A DNA stretch of 64,000 nucleotides, from the NCBI RefSeq assembly GCF_013184775.1, contig NZ_JAATVV010000010.1, positions 124,001 through 188,000 of the forward strand. Reading direction: 5' to 3'. Below, piece after piece: positions 47,125 through 57,020 of the stretch. The position numbers were made by a program, and so were the translations under genes. This DNA is from Martelella sp. HB161492 (GTDB lineage: Bacteria; Pseudomonadota; Alphaproteobacteria; Rhizobiales; Rhizobiaceae). The notes beneath the pieces were generated by a model that saw nothing but the letters and a program-made list of their open reading frames with translations, ran no database searches and was not told where the DNA came from. How positions within the stretch are numbered: position 1 is the stretch's first letter; each line of letters begins with the position of its first letter.

Positions 47125-48421
47125 GGATGAAGGCTTTCAGATTGGGAATGAAGCGATCGAGAAACCGGGTCGTTGCCGGCATGAAATGCGAGCCGTGGTG
47201 AAACATCGGATCCAGAGACGAGACGATCATCCGGCCATTGGTGGAAACCGTATCGACATAGAAAATTGCCCGGCCCGCACCATCCCGCACCAGCACGTCG
47301 GCATCGTCAGGCGGCGTGAACCAGCCATGCAGGTGCCAGGTGACATCGCGGTCTTCCATGCCGCGCATCAGCGGATGGTCGCGGTTTGCGATCGAGACGC
47401 CGAGATCGGCCTCGGGATCAAGCCACCACCACCAGTTCGTCGGTGTTGGGGTGAAGGCGATGTTTGGCAGGAACAGCTGTGACTGGCTCTCGCCAAGCGC
47501 GATGACCGTGCCTCCGGCCTCAAGATGACGGTCAATCACGGCGCGCTGTGCCATCATGCGCCTGGCCGGCGTCCGGCATGGCACCCAGAGCACATCGCCG
47601 GGGGTGAGGACGTCGCCCAGCGCCTCGGGTGTTGTGATCACGTCGAAAGCATCGCCATAAGCGGGGCCCTCAAGACTGCGGATATGATAATAGGTGCCGG
47701 CGGATGCCGTGACGATACGCCGGCCGCTCCGGGCGCCCACGCGATGGCCGGCAAAGGTCTCGGCGCTGTCAAGCGGCAGTTCTTCCAGTGGTGTCGCCGG
47801 CCGGGCTATGGCCGGATCGGCGCAGGCACCGCCTTCAGTCCAGGCCATGATGCGCTCCGCCAGAAGTGGCGGCAGGCCGGTTTCCTGCCCCATGGTGGAC
47901 AGGTCGTTGCCGGCATGGGAAAAGATCCGGCCGCCATCGGCGCGCGGCCAGACCCAGTCGACCGGAACGCCTTTTCTGCCAAGGCCGTTGATGGCGATGG
48001 CACCGGAGGGCAGTGGATTGCAGCCGCGTCCGTAAAAGCCGGCAACGCCCCTGTTCGTCTCGATCGCCTGCAGATCGACCCTTGCGAAAATCGGATGCGG
48101 ATTGATGCTGGCAAGGTCGAAATCGGCGCGCTTCGGATGGGCGATCGGGCGATGCTGTGCCATGCCGTCGACAAGCGGCCGCACCATCAGCCCGTTGAAG
48201 AACCAGCGTCCGCCACGCGCCAGAAAGGCCTCGAGCGCCGGCTTGAAGGCCAGCATGGCATCCTGATCGAGCTGATTGCCGGTGATCAGGCCGGAATGAC
48301 TTTCAAGATGGGCCTCCGTCAGGGCCTCCTGAGGGATGATGGTGAGCCTGCCATCAGCAGCGGCCTGGCGAAAGGCGGGTGAGGGCCCTTCATGGGCCGA
48401 TTGCAGGTAAAGTATCGACAT
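47117..48421 (-). CDS. Amidotransferase-like protein of unknown function in metal operon
   Basis: This 434-residue soluble protein has segments that resemble the ThuA/class I amidotransferase-like flavodoxin fold: SILYLQSAHEG at the N terminus, LITGNQLDQDAMLAFKPALEAFLARGG, and SHAGNDLSTM. A second half has VIALGESQSQLFLPNI. No catalytic triad can be named. It lies 2 bp from the ATPase gene and shares the operon with the transporter and FmdE-like protein. Confidence 0.6.
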   Translation of the reverse strand: MSILYLQSAHEGPSPAFRQAAADGRLTIIPQEALTEAHLESHSGLITGNQLDQDAMLAFKPALEAFLARGGRWFFNGLMVRPLVDGMAQHRPIAHPKRADFDLASINPHPIFARVDLQAIETNRGVAGFYGRGCNPLPSGAIAINGLGRKGVPVDWVWPRADGGRIFSHAGNDLSTMGQETGLPPLLAERIMAWTEGGACADPAIARPATPLEELPLDSAETFAGHRVGARSGRRIVTASAGTYYHIRSLEGPAYGDAFDVITTPEALGDVLTPGDVLWVPCRTPARRMMAQRAVIDRHLEAGGTVIALGESQSQLFLPNIAFTPTPTNWWWWLDPEADLGVSIANRDHPLMRGMEDRDVTWHLHGWFTPPDDADVLVRDGAGRAIFYVDTVSTNGRMIVSSLDPMFHHGSHFMPATTRFLDRFIPNLKAFIHA

Positions 48422-48423
48422 GT

Positions 48424-49179
48424 TCAGTGTTTCCTTCCGGCAAAAGCCGGCACGATGGCGCGGCGCTTGCCGCCATCATCGCCTTCGACATCGACCCAGC
48501 GCATCGTCACATCGTAAAGCGCGGAAAGCGGTGCGGGCTGGATCATCTCGTCTACCGTTCCGAAGCGCTCGTGCCCGTCAGGCATCATCAGCAGCACGTC
48601 ATCGGCCGCCGCCAATGCGTGATTGGGGTCATGGGTGGTAAACAGGATCGCCTTGTCGCGGCGGGCGCGCAGAAGGTTCAGAAGATCGAGGGTTCTGGCC
48701 TGATTGCCGAGATCGAGCGCCGAGGTCGGTTCGTCGAAAATCAGCGCTTCAGAACCGGTTGCGAGCGCGCGGGCAATCAGGATCATCTGCCGCTGGCCGC
48801 CAGACATCCGGTCATAGCGCAGTTCGGCGAGCTTCGACGCCCCAACCGTTTCGAGAGCCTGATGGGCGGCCTCGATATCATCTCGGCCCGGCTGGCCGAA
48901 CAGGCCGATCCGCGCGGCATGGCCCATCACCACGACATCGAGACCGGAGAGTTTTGCCACCGACGCCCCGTGCTGCGGCACATAGCCGGCGATCTTGGGG
49001 GCCTGGCGGCGGCCTTCCTTCAGGGGCTGAAAGCCGAGCAGGGCGCGCAGCAGCGTGGTCTTGCCGCGGCCATTGGGGCCGAGCACTGCCATGGAACGCC
49101 CAACCGGAAGCGTGAAGCTCACATTTGCGAAGATGGTTTTGGCGCCGAAGGCGACACTGGCATTGTCGAGCCCGATCAT
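48424..49179 (-). CDS. ABC transporter ATP-binding protein, FecE/MolC type
   Basis: This 251-residue ATPase has Walker A GPNGRGKTT, signature RMSGGQRQMILIARAL, Walker B ALIFDEPTSALD and switch His in FTTHDPNHA. The VPQHG and VVVMGHAARIGLFGQPG region is typical of the siderophore/metal-chelate group, including the molybdate transporter MolC. It is coupled to the permease by ATGA. Confidence 0.9.
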   Translation of the reverse strand: MIGLDNASVAFGAKTIFANVSFTLPVGRSMAVLGPNGRGKTTLLRALLGFQPLKEGRRQAPKIAGYVPQHGASVAKLSGLDVVVMGHAARIGLFGQPGRDDIEAAHQALETVGASKLAELRYDRMSGGQRQMILIARALATGSEALIFDEPTSALDLGNQARTLDLLNLLRARRDKAILFTTHDPNHALAAADDVLLMMPDGHERFGTVDEMIQPAPLSALYDVTMRWVDVEGDDGGKRRAIVPAFAGRKH

Positions 49180-50231
49180 GGCCGTTCCGCCTTTGAAAAA
49201 TGCCGGCGCAGCAGCAGGCCGAAAACCGGTGCGCCGATCAGCGCCGTCAGCACGCCAAGCGGAATTTCCGCAGCTGTCAGTGTGCGTGCCAGCGTATCGA
49301 TGAAGGTCAGATAGGCCGCGCCCAATATGGCCGATGCCGGGATCAGCACGCGATGATCCTCGCCGACGAGAATGCGTGCCGCATGCGGGATGACAAGGCC
49401 GATCCAGCCGATAATCCCGGCAACGGCAACGGAGGTTGCGGTCGTCAGCGCCGTGGCGATGAAGATGATCCAGCGCTCGCGATCCGGATTGACGCCGAGC
49501 GAGCGGGCTTCGGTATCTTCCAGCGCCAGAAGGTTCAGCCGGTAGCGGAACAGGAAGATCACCGCCATGCCGATCACAAGGCCGGGAAGTCCGAGAAAAA
49601 GGCGTGGCCAGGTCGCCGTCGAAAAGGAGCCCATCAGCCAGTAGACGATCGCCGGCAGCGAGGTGTTGGGATCGGCGACAAACTGCACGACAGAGACGAG
49701 CGCGGCAAACAGCGCACCGATCACCATGCCGGACAGAATGACGGTGACCACCTCGGTGCGCCCGTTGATGCGGGCGAGAAGGCCGACCATGACGAGAGCG
49801 GCAAGGCCGAAGAAGAAGGCAATGCCGAGAAGCGTCACGCCGGAAAAGCCGACAAGGATGGAAAGCGCGCCGCCAAAGGCTGCGCCCTGGCTGATGCCGA
49901 GCACCTGCTGGGAGACCAGCGGATTGCGGAACACACCCTGAAGGGCGGCGCCGCCGACCCCCAGCGCCGCCCCGGTCACGGCGGCGAGCAGCACGCGCGG
50001 CATGCGCACCAGAAGGACGATGCGCTGGTCGATGGTTTCAAGCGGGGCCGATGGATCGGCAAGCCAGGCCGCGATGATCGCGATGATCCTTGCCGGCGAA
50101 ACGGCAAAGCGTCCTGCGCCGATGGCAAAGATCATTGCCGCGATGAGGGCGATCACCATGGCGGCAAAAAGGCCGAAACGAAGGGAGCCGGCCACGCGAA
50201 GGCTGCGCGGTCCGGCTGCAATATCGGTCAT
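49176..50231 (-). CDS. ABC transporter permease, FecCD family
   Basis: This 351-residue membrane protein has about ten hydrophobic helices and family signatures: VRMPRVLLAAVTGAALGVGGAALQ, NPLVSQQVLGISQGA, and WIGLVIPHAARILVGEDHR. It forms the dimeric channel for iron-chelate, cobalamin or molybdate/tungstate. The start at 50231 overlaps the binding-protein stop (ATGA). Confidence 0.93.
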   Translation of the reverse strand: MTDIAAGPRSLRVAGSLRFGLFAAMVIALIAAMIFAIGAGRFAVSPARIIAIIAAWLADPSAPLETIDQRIVLLVRMPRVLLAAVTGAALGVGGAALQGVFRNPLVSQQVLGISQGAAFGGALSILVGFSGVTLLGIAFFFGLAALVMVGLLARINGRTEVVTVILSGMVIGALFAALVSVVQFVADPNTSLPAIVYWLMGSFSTATWPRLFLGLPGLVIGMAVIFLFRYRLNLLALEDTEARSLGVNPDRERWIIFIATALTTATSVAVAGIIGWIGLVIPHAARILVGEDHRVLIPASAILGAAYLTFIDTLARTLTAAEIPLGVLTALIGAPVFGLLLRRHFSKAERP

Positions 50232-51313
50232 GACCGGCTCTTGAACTGATCGTAATTGGCCGCGCCTGCATTGAGATCCATCCACAGGATCTGATCGATA
50301 TCCTCATCGCTCAGATCATAGTCGTAGATGGTCTTGTAGGCCGTCTTCATTTCGGTGCGCAGATCGAAGTCGAAGATTTCGGGATGCAGAAGGTCGGCGA
50401 GCCACATCCAGGTCAGCGGGCTTTCCTGGTTCGGCGGATCCCAGCGATAGCCGCCCATCGGCATGCGATAGACCTTGTGGTTCTGGGCTGCATTGGTGAG
50501 CGACAGGATCGGATCGGAATAGATCCGCTCCGGGGAAATGTCGCTCTCGAAATTGTTGAGCAGGATGACATCCGGGTTCCAGCTGGCGATCTGCTCGGGA
50601 TTGATGGTCACGCCATTGCCTTCCAGATCGGCGGCTGCGTTCTGGCCACCGGTAAGGTCGATATACCAGGCATTGTAGTTGCCGATCGTGCCGGAGGCCT
50701 TGATGCCGTCCATGGCGCGCAGCAGATAGAGCACCTTCGGCCGGTCGCTGCTGGCAAGACCGTCCGTCTTTGCCTTGATCTCCGCTTCAACCTCTTCGCG
50801 CCAGTCGATCAGCGGGGCAATGCGCTCGGGCTTGCCCATGGCTTCGGCCGTCATGGTCATATAGGCGCGGGCCTTGTCCTCGGTGCCGTAGGAAATCAGC
50901 ATTGCGGTCATGCCGGCATTGGTGATCGGGTCGACATAATCGGGGCCGCGATCGGCCCACTGGATCACAAGGTCAGGATTGGTGGCGGCCAGTTCCTCGA
51001 CATTCGGGATGAAATTCGGGGCGGTGATATCGGAGGGGATATCCTTTGCCTCAGGGAAGATCTTGCCGAGAATGCCGTCCATGATCGCCTGCTTGGCCGA
51101 AGGGTTCATGCCGACCAGCCTGTCGGTGCCACCGTCAATGGCAATCAGCGTCGAGGCCATCGGGATCGGGATAGAGGCGATGCGGCTTGCCGGCGCTTCC
51201 AGCGTCACGGTCCGGTTTTCCTGGTCGGTGAAGGTGATCGGGTCGGCGAGTGCCGGTCCGGCGAGGAGCAGAGCAACGGCCGCCCCGAAATGGCGTGCCT
51301 TGACGATAGTCAT
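50228..51313 (-). CDS. ABC transporter substrate-binding protein, FecB/BtuF/MolA type
   Basis: This 361-residue protein has a Sec signal peptide (cleavage after about AGPALA) and the two-lobed metal-chelate-binding fold: TLEAPASRIASIPIP, NVEELAATNPDLVI, YRMPMGGYRWDPPNQESPL, and a C-terminal YDLSDEDIDQILW. It is the first gene of the five-gene operon. The ligand could be a siderophore or an oxyanion such as molybdate; no Mo-specific promoter element was found upstream. Confidence 0.88.
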   Translation of the reverse strand: MTIVKARHFGAAVALLLAGPALADPITFTDQENRTVTLEAPASRIASIPIPMASTLIAIDGGTDRLVGMNPSAKQAIMDGILGKIFPEAKDIPSDITAPNFIPNVEELAATNPDLVIQWADRGPDYVDPITNAGMTAMLISYGTEDKARAYMTMTAEAMGKPERIAPLIDWREEVEAEIKAKTDGLASSDRPKVLYLLRAMDGIKASGTIGNYNAWYIDLTGGQNAAADLEGNGVTINPEQIASWNPDVILLNNFESDISPERIYSDPILSLTNAAQNHKVYRMPMGGYRWDPPNQESPLTWMWLADLLHPEIFDFDLRTEMKTAYKTIYDYDLSDEDIDQILWMDLNAGAANYDQFKSRS

Positions 51314-51612
51314 TGGTGAAATCCTGAGTTTTATGGTCAGCTATTGTCTGATCTTTTTACAAACATGATTACTTTTATCAAGATAAAAAACAAAAATCTG
51401 TCGCGCCGTCAGCACCGGCTTTGCGGCGAAGGCTTGGGGGGCGTATCCTATCGGCTGATGAAAGAAAGGCGCAGCTGTGCCAGATTGGCGGGGTGCGCTC
51501 GCGGCGCGAGCTGATCCGGGGGAGTTTACATTCCAGCGCTGGCAAGTGCATATGTCACTATATTGAATTTCTACTTTTCATTCCGTTCCGTTTTCTGGGG
51601 CTCTTTGTTTTC

Positions 51613-53439
51613 ATGGATTCGATCCATCTGATACTCACATTTGTCATTATTGCGGGTGCGGTGATTGCCTTCGCGCTTGACCGTTTTTCCATCGAAGTCG
51701 TCTCGCTGGGCATCCTGTCTGCCCTTCTGGTCCTGTTCGGTACTTTCCCCTACACGTCTGACAGCGGCGCAGCGCTGTCCATCGACCAGCTTCTCGCGGG
51801 TTTCTCCTCGCCGGCACTGGTCACGGTTCTGGCGCTTCTGATCGTCGGCAAGGGGCTCTTTGCCACCGATGCGCTGGAAGGGGTTGCCGATATCATCGGG
51901 CGGATGAACCGCGGCAATCCGAAGCTTGCCGTGGTGGTGATCCTCATTGTTGTCGGCGTTACCTCGGCTTTCCTCAACAATACACCGGTGGTGGTGATCT
52001 TCATTCCGGTGCTGACCTCGCTGGCGGCGCGTTACCGCCTGTCGCCCTATCAGATCTTCATGCCGCTTTCCTTCGTCACCATTCTCGGCGGCATGACGAC
52101 GATGATCGGTTCGTCGACCAATATGATCGCCGTCGGCCTGGCCAACCAGCTCGGCGTCAAGATGGGGTTTTTCTCGATCACCGGCATGGGCGTCATCCTG
52201 GCGGTGGTCGGCTATCTCTATGTGCTTCTCGTGATGCCGCGGGTGCTGTCCGGGCGCAAGGCGGAGGTCAAGGCCGCCGAGGATACCGATGGCACGCAAT
52301 TTGTCGGCGATCTGGTTGTCCTGCCCAACAGCCGCTTCATCGGCGAGCGTCCGCGTTCCGGCTTCTTTCCCGATCTCGCACCGATGGCGCTGCATGTGCT
52401 CACCCGGGCCGATGGCACGACGCTGCTGCCGCCCTATGATGACAGTCTTGTTCTGGCGCCGGGTGACCGGCTGCAGCTGATCGGCACCCGCAAGGGGTTC
52501 ATGGATCTGATCGCCAAGAGCGAATTCGATCTGGCAGCACCGCCGGACGGCTCGCTGCCGCGTGATCCGCGCAAGGCCGGGCCGCGCTACCAGCTTGTCG
52601 AGGCCGTGGTTGCACCAGGGTCGATGTTCGAGGGCCGGACGGTGCGCTTCAGCGGTATCCAGGCGCGCTTCAACGTGACGGTATTCGGCGTCCGCCGGAA
52701 ATCGCGCATGGGCCGAATTCCGCTGACCTATATCCGGCTGGAGGCGGGCGACACGCTGCTGCTCGGCGGCACGGAGGAAGATTTCGCCAGCACCCGTGGC
52801 AATCACGATATCCTGCTTCTGGAACATTCCGCCGAGCCGGTGCCGCCGCGTGACAAATCAATCCTCGCGGCGCTGATCTTCATGGCGATCGTCATCTTGT
52901 CGGCAACCGGGATTTCGCCGATCGCTGTCAACGCCGTTGCCGGTGCCGTGATGATGGTTGCCTTTGGCTGCCTCACACTGCAGCAGGCAGCGCGTGCCTT
53001 TGACCGGCAGATCTTCCTCCTGATCGGTGCCTCGATCGCCATGGCGACGGCGCTGGAAGCGACGGGAGGGGCCAGGCTGATTGCCGAAACCGTTGTCAAT
53101 CTCAGCGGCGGTGCCTCGGCGCCAGTGGTGATCACCATCCTGTTCATCACGGTGGCGATCCTCACCAATCTCCTGTCGAACAATGCCGCCGCAGCACTGT
53201 TCATCCCGATCGCCATCAACATGGCGCGTCAGGTCGGTGCGCCACCGGAAGCCTTTGCCGCCGCCGTCATCTATGCCGCCAACTGTTCCTTCGCCACGCC
53301 GATCGGCTATCAGACCAACCTCATGGTCATGGGGCCGGGCCATTACAGCTTCAGGGATTTCATCCGCGCCGGCTTTCCGCTGGTGCTGGTGGTCACCATC
53401 ACCTTCGCGCTTGTGGCGCCCTGGTATTACGATCTCTGA
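51613..53439 (+). CDS. SLC13/DASS-type transporter with TrkA-C (RCK_C) domains
   Basis: This 608-residue membrane protein has two blocks of hydrophobic helices separated by a cytoplasmic insert (about residues 215-410) containing two RCK_C-like domains (FVGDLVVLPNSRFIGERP, APGSMFEGRTVRF). Signatures include FLNNTPVVVIFIPVL, MIGSSTNMIA and NLLSNNAAAALFIPIA. Relatives transport sulfate or dicarboxylates. The ATG at 51613 begins the first helix; its ribosome site is weak. It is divergent from the ABC operon. Confidence 0.88.
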   Translation: MDSIHLILTFVIIAGAVIAFALDRFSIEVVSLGILSALLVLFGTFPYTSDSGAALSIDQLLAGFSSPALVTVLALLIVGKGLFATDALEGVADIIGRMNRGNPKLAVVVILIVVGVTSAFLNNTPVVVIFIPVLTSLAARYRLSPYQIFMPLSFVTILGGMTTMIGSSTNMIAVGLANQLGVKMGFFSITGMGVILAVVGYLYVLLVMPRVLSGRKAEVKAAEDTDGTQFVGDLVVLPNSRFIGERPRSGFFPDLAPMALHVLTRADGTTLLPPYDDSLVLAPGDRLQLIGTRKGFMDLIAKSEFDLAAPPDGSLPRDPRKAGPRYQLVEAVVAPGSMFEGRTVRFSGIQARFNVTVFGVRRKSRMGRIPLTYIRLEAGDTLLLGGTEEDFASTRGNHDILLLEHSAEPVPPRDKSILAALIFMAIVILSATGISPIAVNAVAGAVMMVAFGCLTLQQAARAFDRQIFLLIGASIAMATALEATGGARLIAETVVNLSGGASAPVVITILFITVAILTNLLSNNAAAALFIPIAINMARQVGAPPEAFAAAVIYAANCSFATPIGYQTNLMVMGPGHYSFRDFIRAGFPLVLVVTITFALVAPWYYDL

Positions 53440-53593
53440 GCCATCGCCGTGTCCGGCCGGACCAATTCGGTTCGAGAGCTTCAGACTATGGGTGACGAAG
53501 CGCGGAAATGGCTTGCCGAAACCGGATGGAACAATAACGCCTGAGCGATGAACGGGCGTGCTGGCGGTGCGCGCATCGCCTCAGCCTGGCCGC

Positions 53594-54448
53594 TCACTCT
53601 TCTGACACGAAATCAAGGCCGATATCGAGGATGGGCGCGGAGTGGGTGAGCCAGCCGACCGAGATCAGGTCGACGCCGGCACGGGCAAGCGCTCCGGCTG
53701 TCTCCGGCGTAATGCCGCCCGAGGCTTCGGTGATCGCGCGGCCATCGACGATTGAGACAGCCTCGGCCAAAAGCTCCGCACCCATATTGTCGAGCAGCAC
53801 CGCATCAACGCCGATTGCCATGGCCGTGCGCAGCTGATCGAGCGTGTCGACCTCGACTTCGATCTTCACCATATGGCCCGCATTTTTCTTCGCCCGTTCG
53901 ATGGCGATGGCGATATCGCCGGCAATGGCGATGTGGTTGTCCTTGATCAGGACCGCATCGAACAGGCCGAAGCGGTGATTGCCGCCGCCGCCCATGCGCA
54001 CGGCGTATTTTTCCAGCGCGCGAAGTCCGGGTGTTGTCTTGCGGGTGCACACCACGGCAGCGCCCGTGCCTGCAACCGCCTCGACAATGCCGGCGGTGAC
54101 GCTGGCAATGCCGGAGAGATGCGACAAAATGTTGAGCGCAGTGCGTTCCCCGGTCAGAAGTCCGCGCGAGGGACCGGAAAGCGTTGCGATCCGCGTTCCC
54201 GGTGAAACGGCGGCGCCATCGTCCACATGGCGGGTCATGGTGATGGCCGGATCGACCAGTTCAAAGGCAAGCGCCGCGGCGTCGAGCCCGGCGACAACGC
54301 CCTTCTTCCGGGTCGCCATCGTTACGCTGGAGCGATGACCGGACGGGATCACCGCATTGGAGGTGATGTCGCCGGCAAGCCCCAGATCCTCGACAAGCGC
54401 GTTGCGGATCACGGGTTCGATCATCGGGCGAAGCAGGGGGGCAGTCAT
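53594..54448 (-). CDS. nadC: Nicotinate-nucleotide pyrophosphorylase (carboxylating)
   Basis: This 284-residue enzyme converts quinolinate and PRPP to nicotinate mononucleotide. Features are EDLGLAGDITSNAVIP, GERTALNILSHLSGIAS, CTRKTTPGLRALEKYAVRMG and the strand VDAVLLDNMG. It begins 3 bp after nadB and ends the de novo NAD operon. Confidence 0.97.
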   Translation of the reverse strand: MTAPLLRPMIEPVIRNALVEDLGLAGDITSNAVIPSGHRSSVTMATRKKGVVAGLDAAALAFELVDPAITMTRHVDDGAAVSPGTRIATLSGPSRGLLTGERTALNILSHLSGIASVTAGIVEAVAGTGAAVVCTRKTTPGLRALEKYAVRMGGGGNHRFGLFDAVLIKDNHIAIAGDIAIAIERAKKNAGHMVKIEVEVDTLDQLRTAMAIGVDAVLLDNMGAELLAEAVSIVDGRAITEASGGITPETAGALARAGVDLISVGWLTHSAPILDIGLDFVSEE

Positions 54449-54451
54449 GGT

Positions 54452-55984
54452 TCAGGCACTCCGGGCAAGGGGGGTGAGATTGCGGGCATGGTCGAGGATT
54501 GCATCGAGGCCCATCCGGTTCCGGATCGCTGCCGGCCGCTTCTGCGGAAAGTCGGCGCGGGCATGGCCGCCACGCGTCTCGTCGCGCAGATCGGCGAAGA
54601 CAGCGATCGCCAGCGCCACCAGCGCCGGATCGGCATCGGCACCATCGGCGTCATAATGGGCAAGCAGCGCCGGGATCGCCTGATGAATGCCTTCAGCCGA
54701 GCGCAGCACGCCGAGGTGGCGGCTCATGATCGGGCGAATATTACCGGTCGTCGGGGTGACACTCGGCAGGGACCGGCCGGGGTCGGTTACGGCAATGGCG
54801 CGGGCTGGTGCTGCCTCCGCCGCTGCGGCGATATCTGCCGCTGCCAGTGCGCCCGTCACCACCGCCTCGGTCAGCGAATTGCTGGCGAGCCGGTTGGCCC
54901 CGTGCAGACCGGTCGCGGCGCATTCACCGGCGGCCCAGAGGCCGGAAACGGAACTGCGGGCGTTGTCGTCAACATCAATCCCGCCCATATGATAGTGCTG
55001 GGCCGGTGCCACCGGGATCGGCGCGTGCGCCGGGTCAATGCCGGCCTGACGGCAGATTGCGGTGATTGCCGGGAAGCGGGCGTAAAAGCCTGTGCCAAGG
55101 CAGGCCCGGGCATCGAGAAACACCTTATTGCCGCGTGAAATCTCGGCGAAAATCGCCCGCGCCACCACGTCGCGCGGCGCGAGCTCGCCGCCTTTGGTTC
55201 CGGCCATGAAGCGCTCGCCATGATCATTGATCAGCACCGCACCTTCGCCGCGCACCGCCTCGCTGATCAGCGGAACGGGGCGGGCATTGACAGCAAGGCC
55301 GGTCGGGTGGAACTGGACGAATTCCATGTCGGCAAGACGGGCGCCGGCGCGCGCGGCCAGCATCACGCCCTGGCCGAAATTGCCGGGCGGGTTGGTCGAG
55401 GCCGCATAAAGTCCGCCAATGCCGCCGGTTGCCAGCAGCACGCGGTCGCTCGCAAGGGTGAAAAACCGTCCGCTTTTTTCGGCAAGCACGCCTGCGATCC
55501 GGCCCTCGTTGACAATCAGCCGCCGGGCCGATGTGTTCGTCATCAGCCGGATCGAGGGCGTTGACAGGACCTGACGGACAAGGGCTGCAACAATGGCGGC
55601 GCCGGATCTGTCGCCCTCGGCATGCAGTACCCGCCTGCGGCAATGGGCAGCTTCCAGCGCCAGCGCATAGGCGCCGTCGCCATTGCGGTCAAAACGGACG
55701 CCGTGGCGTTCCAGAAGCTGGATTGCGGCCGGGGCCCTGGTGAGGATTGCGGTGGCGGCTGCCGGATCGCAAAGCCCGTCGCCGGCCCGAAGCGTGTCTT
55801 CAAGCTGCAGCTGCGGCGTGTCGTCGGCACCAACCGCAGCAGCGATGCCACCCTGGGCCCAGGCGCTGGAGGTTTTCTCGCCGGCGCCGGCCCGGGTGAT
55901 GAGGGTGACCGGCAGCGGCGCAAGCTCCAGCGCCGCCACAAGACCGGCAATACCGCTGCCGATAATGATGACGGGCGTGTTCAT
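54452..55984 (-). CDS. nadB: L-aspartate oxidase
   Basis: This 510-residue flavoenzyme oxidises L-aspartate to iminoaspartate. FAD-binding [16 protein letters not shown] lies at the N terminus. [20 protein letters not shown] and the fumarate-reductase-like [11 protein letters not shown] plus [13 protein letters not shown] are typical. Its start overlaps the nadA stop by ATGA. Confidence 0.97.
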   Translation of the reverse strand: MNTPVIIIGSGIAGLVAALELAPLPVTLITRAGAGEKTSSAWAQGGIAAAVGADDTPQLQLEDTLRAGDGLCDPAAATAILTRAPAAIQLLERHGVRFDRNGDGAYALALEAAHCRRRVLHAEGDRSGAAIVAALVRQVLSTPSIRLMTNTSARRLIVNEGRIAGVLAEKSGRFFTLASDRVLLATGGIGGLYAASTNPPGNFGQGVMLAARAGARLADMEFVQFHPTGLAVNARPVPLISEAVRGEGAVLINDHGERFMAGTKGGELAPRDVVARAIFAEISRGNKVFLDARACLGTGFYARFPAITAICRQAGIDPAHAPIPVAPAQHYHMGGIDVDDNARSSVSGLWAAGECAATGLHGANRLASNSLTEAVVTGALAAADIAAAAEAAPARAIAVTDPGRSLPSVTPTTGNIRPIMSRHLGVLRSAEGIHQAIPALLAHYDADGADADPALVALAIAVFADLRDETRGGHARADFPQKRPAAIRNRMGLDAILDHARNLTPLARSA

Positions 55985-56952
55985 AGGGCCAGCATCCGCT
56001 CCACGGCACGGCGCGCATCGCCGGCGATTGCCGGGTCGACAGTCACGGCGTGGCGGTTGTTTTCCAGCGCATCACGGATGTTCTTCAATGTGATCCGCTT
56101 CATATGCGGGCAGAGATTGCAGGGCCGGACGAAATCGACCTCCGGGTGATCGACGGCGACATTGTCGCTCATCGAGCATTCGGTCAGCAGCACCACACGC
56201 GCCGGCTTGTTGTCGCCGACATAGGCTGACATCAGCGCGGTCGAACCGGCGAAATCGGCTTCAGCCACCACATCGGGCGGACATTCGGGATGGGCCAGCA
56301 CCTGAACGCCGGGCCAGGCCTCACGCATCTCGCGCACATCCTCGGCGGTGAAGAGTTCATGCACTTCGCAATGGCCCTTCCAGGTGATGATCTCGACATC
56401 GGTCTCGCGGGCAATGTTCTGGGCGAGATATTCATCCGGGATCATGATCACCTTCGGCACGCCGAGCCCTTCGACGATCTTTTTCGCATTGCCGGAGGTG
56501 CAGCAGATATCCGAGGCCGCCTTTACCGCCGCCGAGGTGTTGACATAGGTGATCACCGGAACGCCGGGATGGGCGGCGCGCAGCAGCGCCACATCTTCAG
56601 GCGTGATCGAATCGGCGAGCGAACAGCCGGCCGCCATATCCGGGATCAGCACGGTCTTTTCCGGGTTCAGGAGCTTGGCGGTTTCGGCCATGAAATGCAC
56701 GCCCGCCAGAACGATGATATCGGCCTCCGCTTCTGCCGCCTTGCGGGCCAGCGCCAGGCTGTCGCCGACAATGTCGGCGACGCCGTGGAAAATGTCCGGC
56801 GTCTGGTAGTTATGGGCGAGAATAACGGCATTCTTCTCACGTTTCAGCGTTAGAATGGCCTCCACGTCATCCGCATGGCTCAGCCATTCGGCCTTTGGCA
56901 TCACCCGTGACACGCGCTCATACAGTCTGTTGGCGTCAAAACCGGCATTCAT
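55981..56952 (-). CDS. nadA: Quinolinate synthase
   Basis: This 323-residue [4Fe-4S] enzyme condenses iminoaspartate with DHAP. Cluster cysteines are seen in [18 protein letters not shown] and [13 protein letters not shown]. It opens nadABC. Two TACTC-type palindromes lie in the 68 bp between it and nadQ. Confidence 0.98.
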   Translation of the reverse strand: MNAGFDANRLYERVSRVMPKAEWLSHADDVEAILTLKREKNAVILAHNYQTPDIFHGVADIVGDSLALARKAAEAEADIIVLAGVHFMAETAKLLNPEKTVLIPDMAAGCSLADSITPEDVALLRAAHPGVPVITYVNTSAAVKAASDICCTSGNAKKIVEGLGVPKVIMIPDEYLAQNIARETDVEIITWKGHCEVHELFTAEDVREMREAWPGVQVLAHPECPPDVVAEADFAGSTALMSAYVGDNKPARVVLLTECSMSDNVAVDHPEVDFVRPCNLCPHMKRITLKNIRDALENNRHAVTVDPAIAGDARRAVERMLAL

Positions 56953-56965
56953 CGCTCTCTCCTTA

Positions 56966-56982
56966 ATACTCTATTTGAGTAT
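56966..56982 (-). promoter_or_regulatory. NadQ operator candidate, proximal to nadA
   Basis: ATACTC-TATTT-GAGTAT is a perfect 6-bp inverted repeat lying 14 bp before the nadA start codon. It fits a repressor site for the adjacent NadQ. Confidence 0.65.
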
Positions 56983-57000
56983 ATTTAGAGCGCGATTCAT

Positions 57001-57017
57001 ATTCTCCCATTGAGTTT
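57001..57017 (-). promoter_or_regulatory. NadQ operator candidate, second copy
   Basis: ATTCTC-CCATT-GAGTTT repeats the ATACTC-N5-GAGTAT layout with one mismatch per arm. It is centred 35 bp from the first site and lies 4 bp beyond the nadQ stop. Confidence 0.45.
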
Positions 57018-57020
57018 ATG

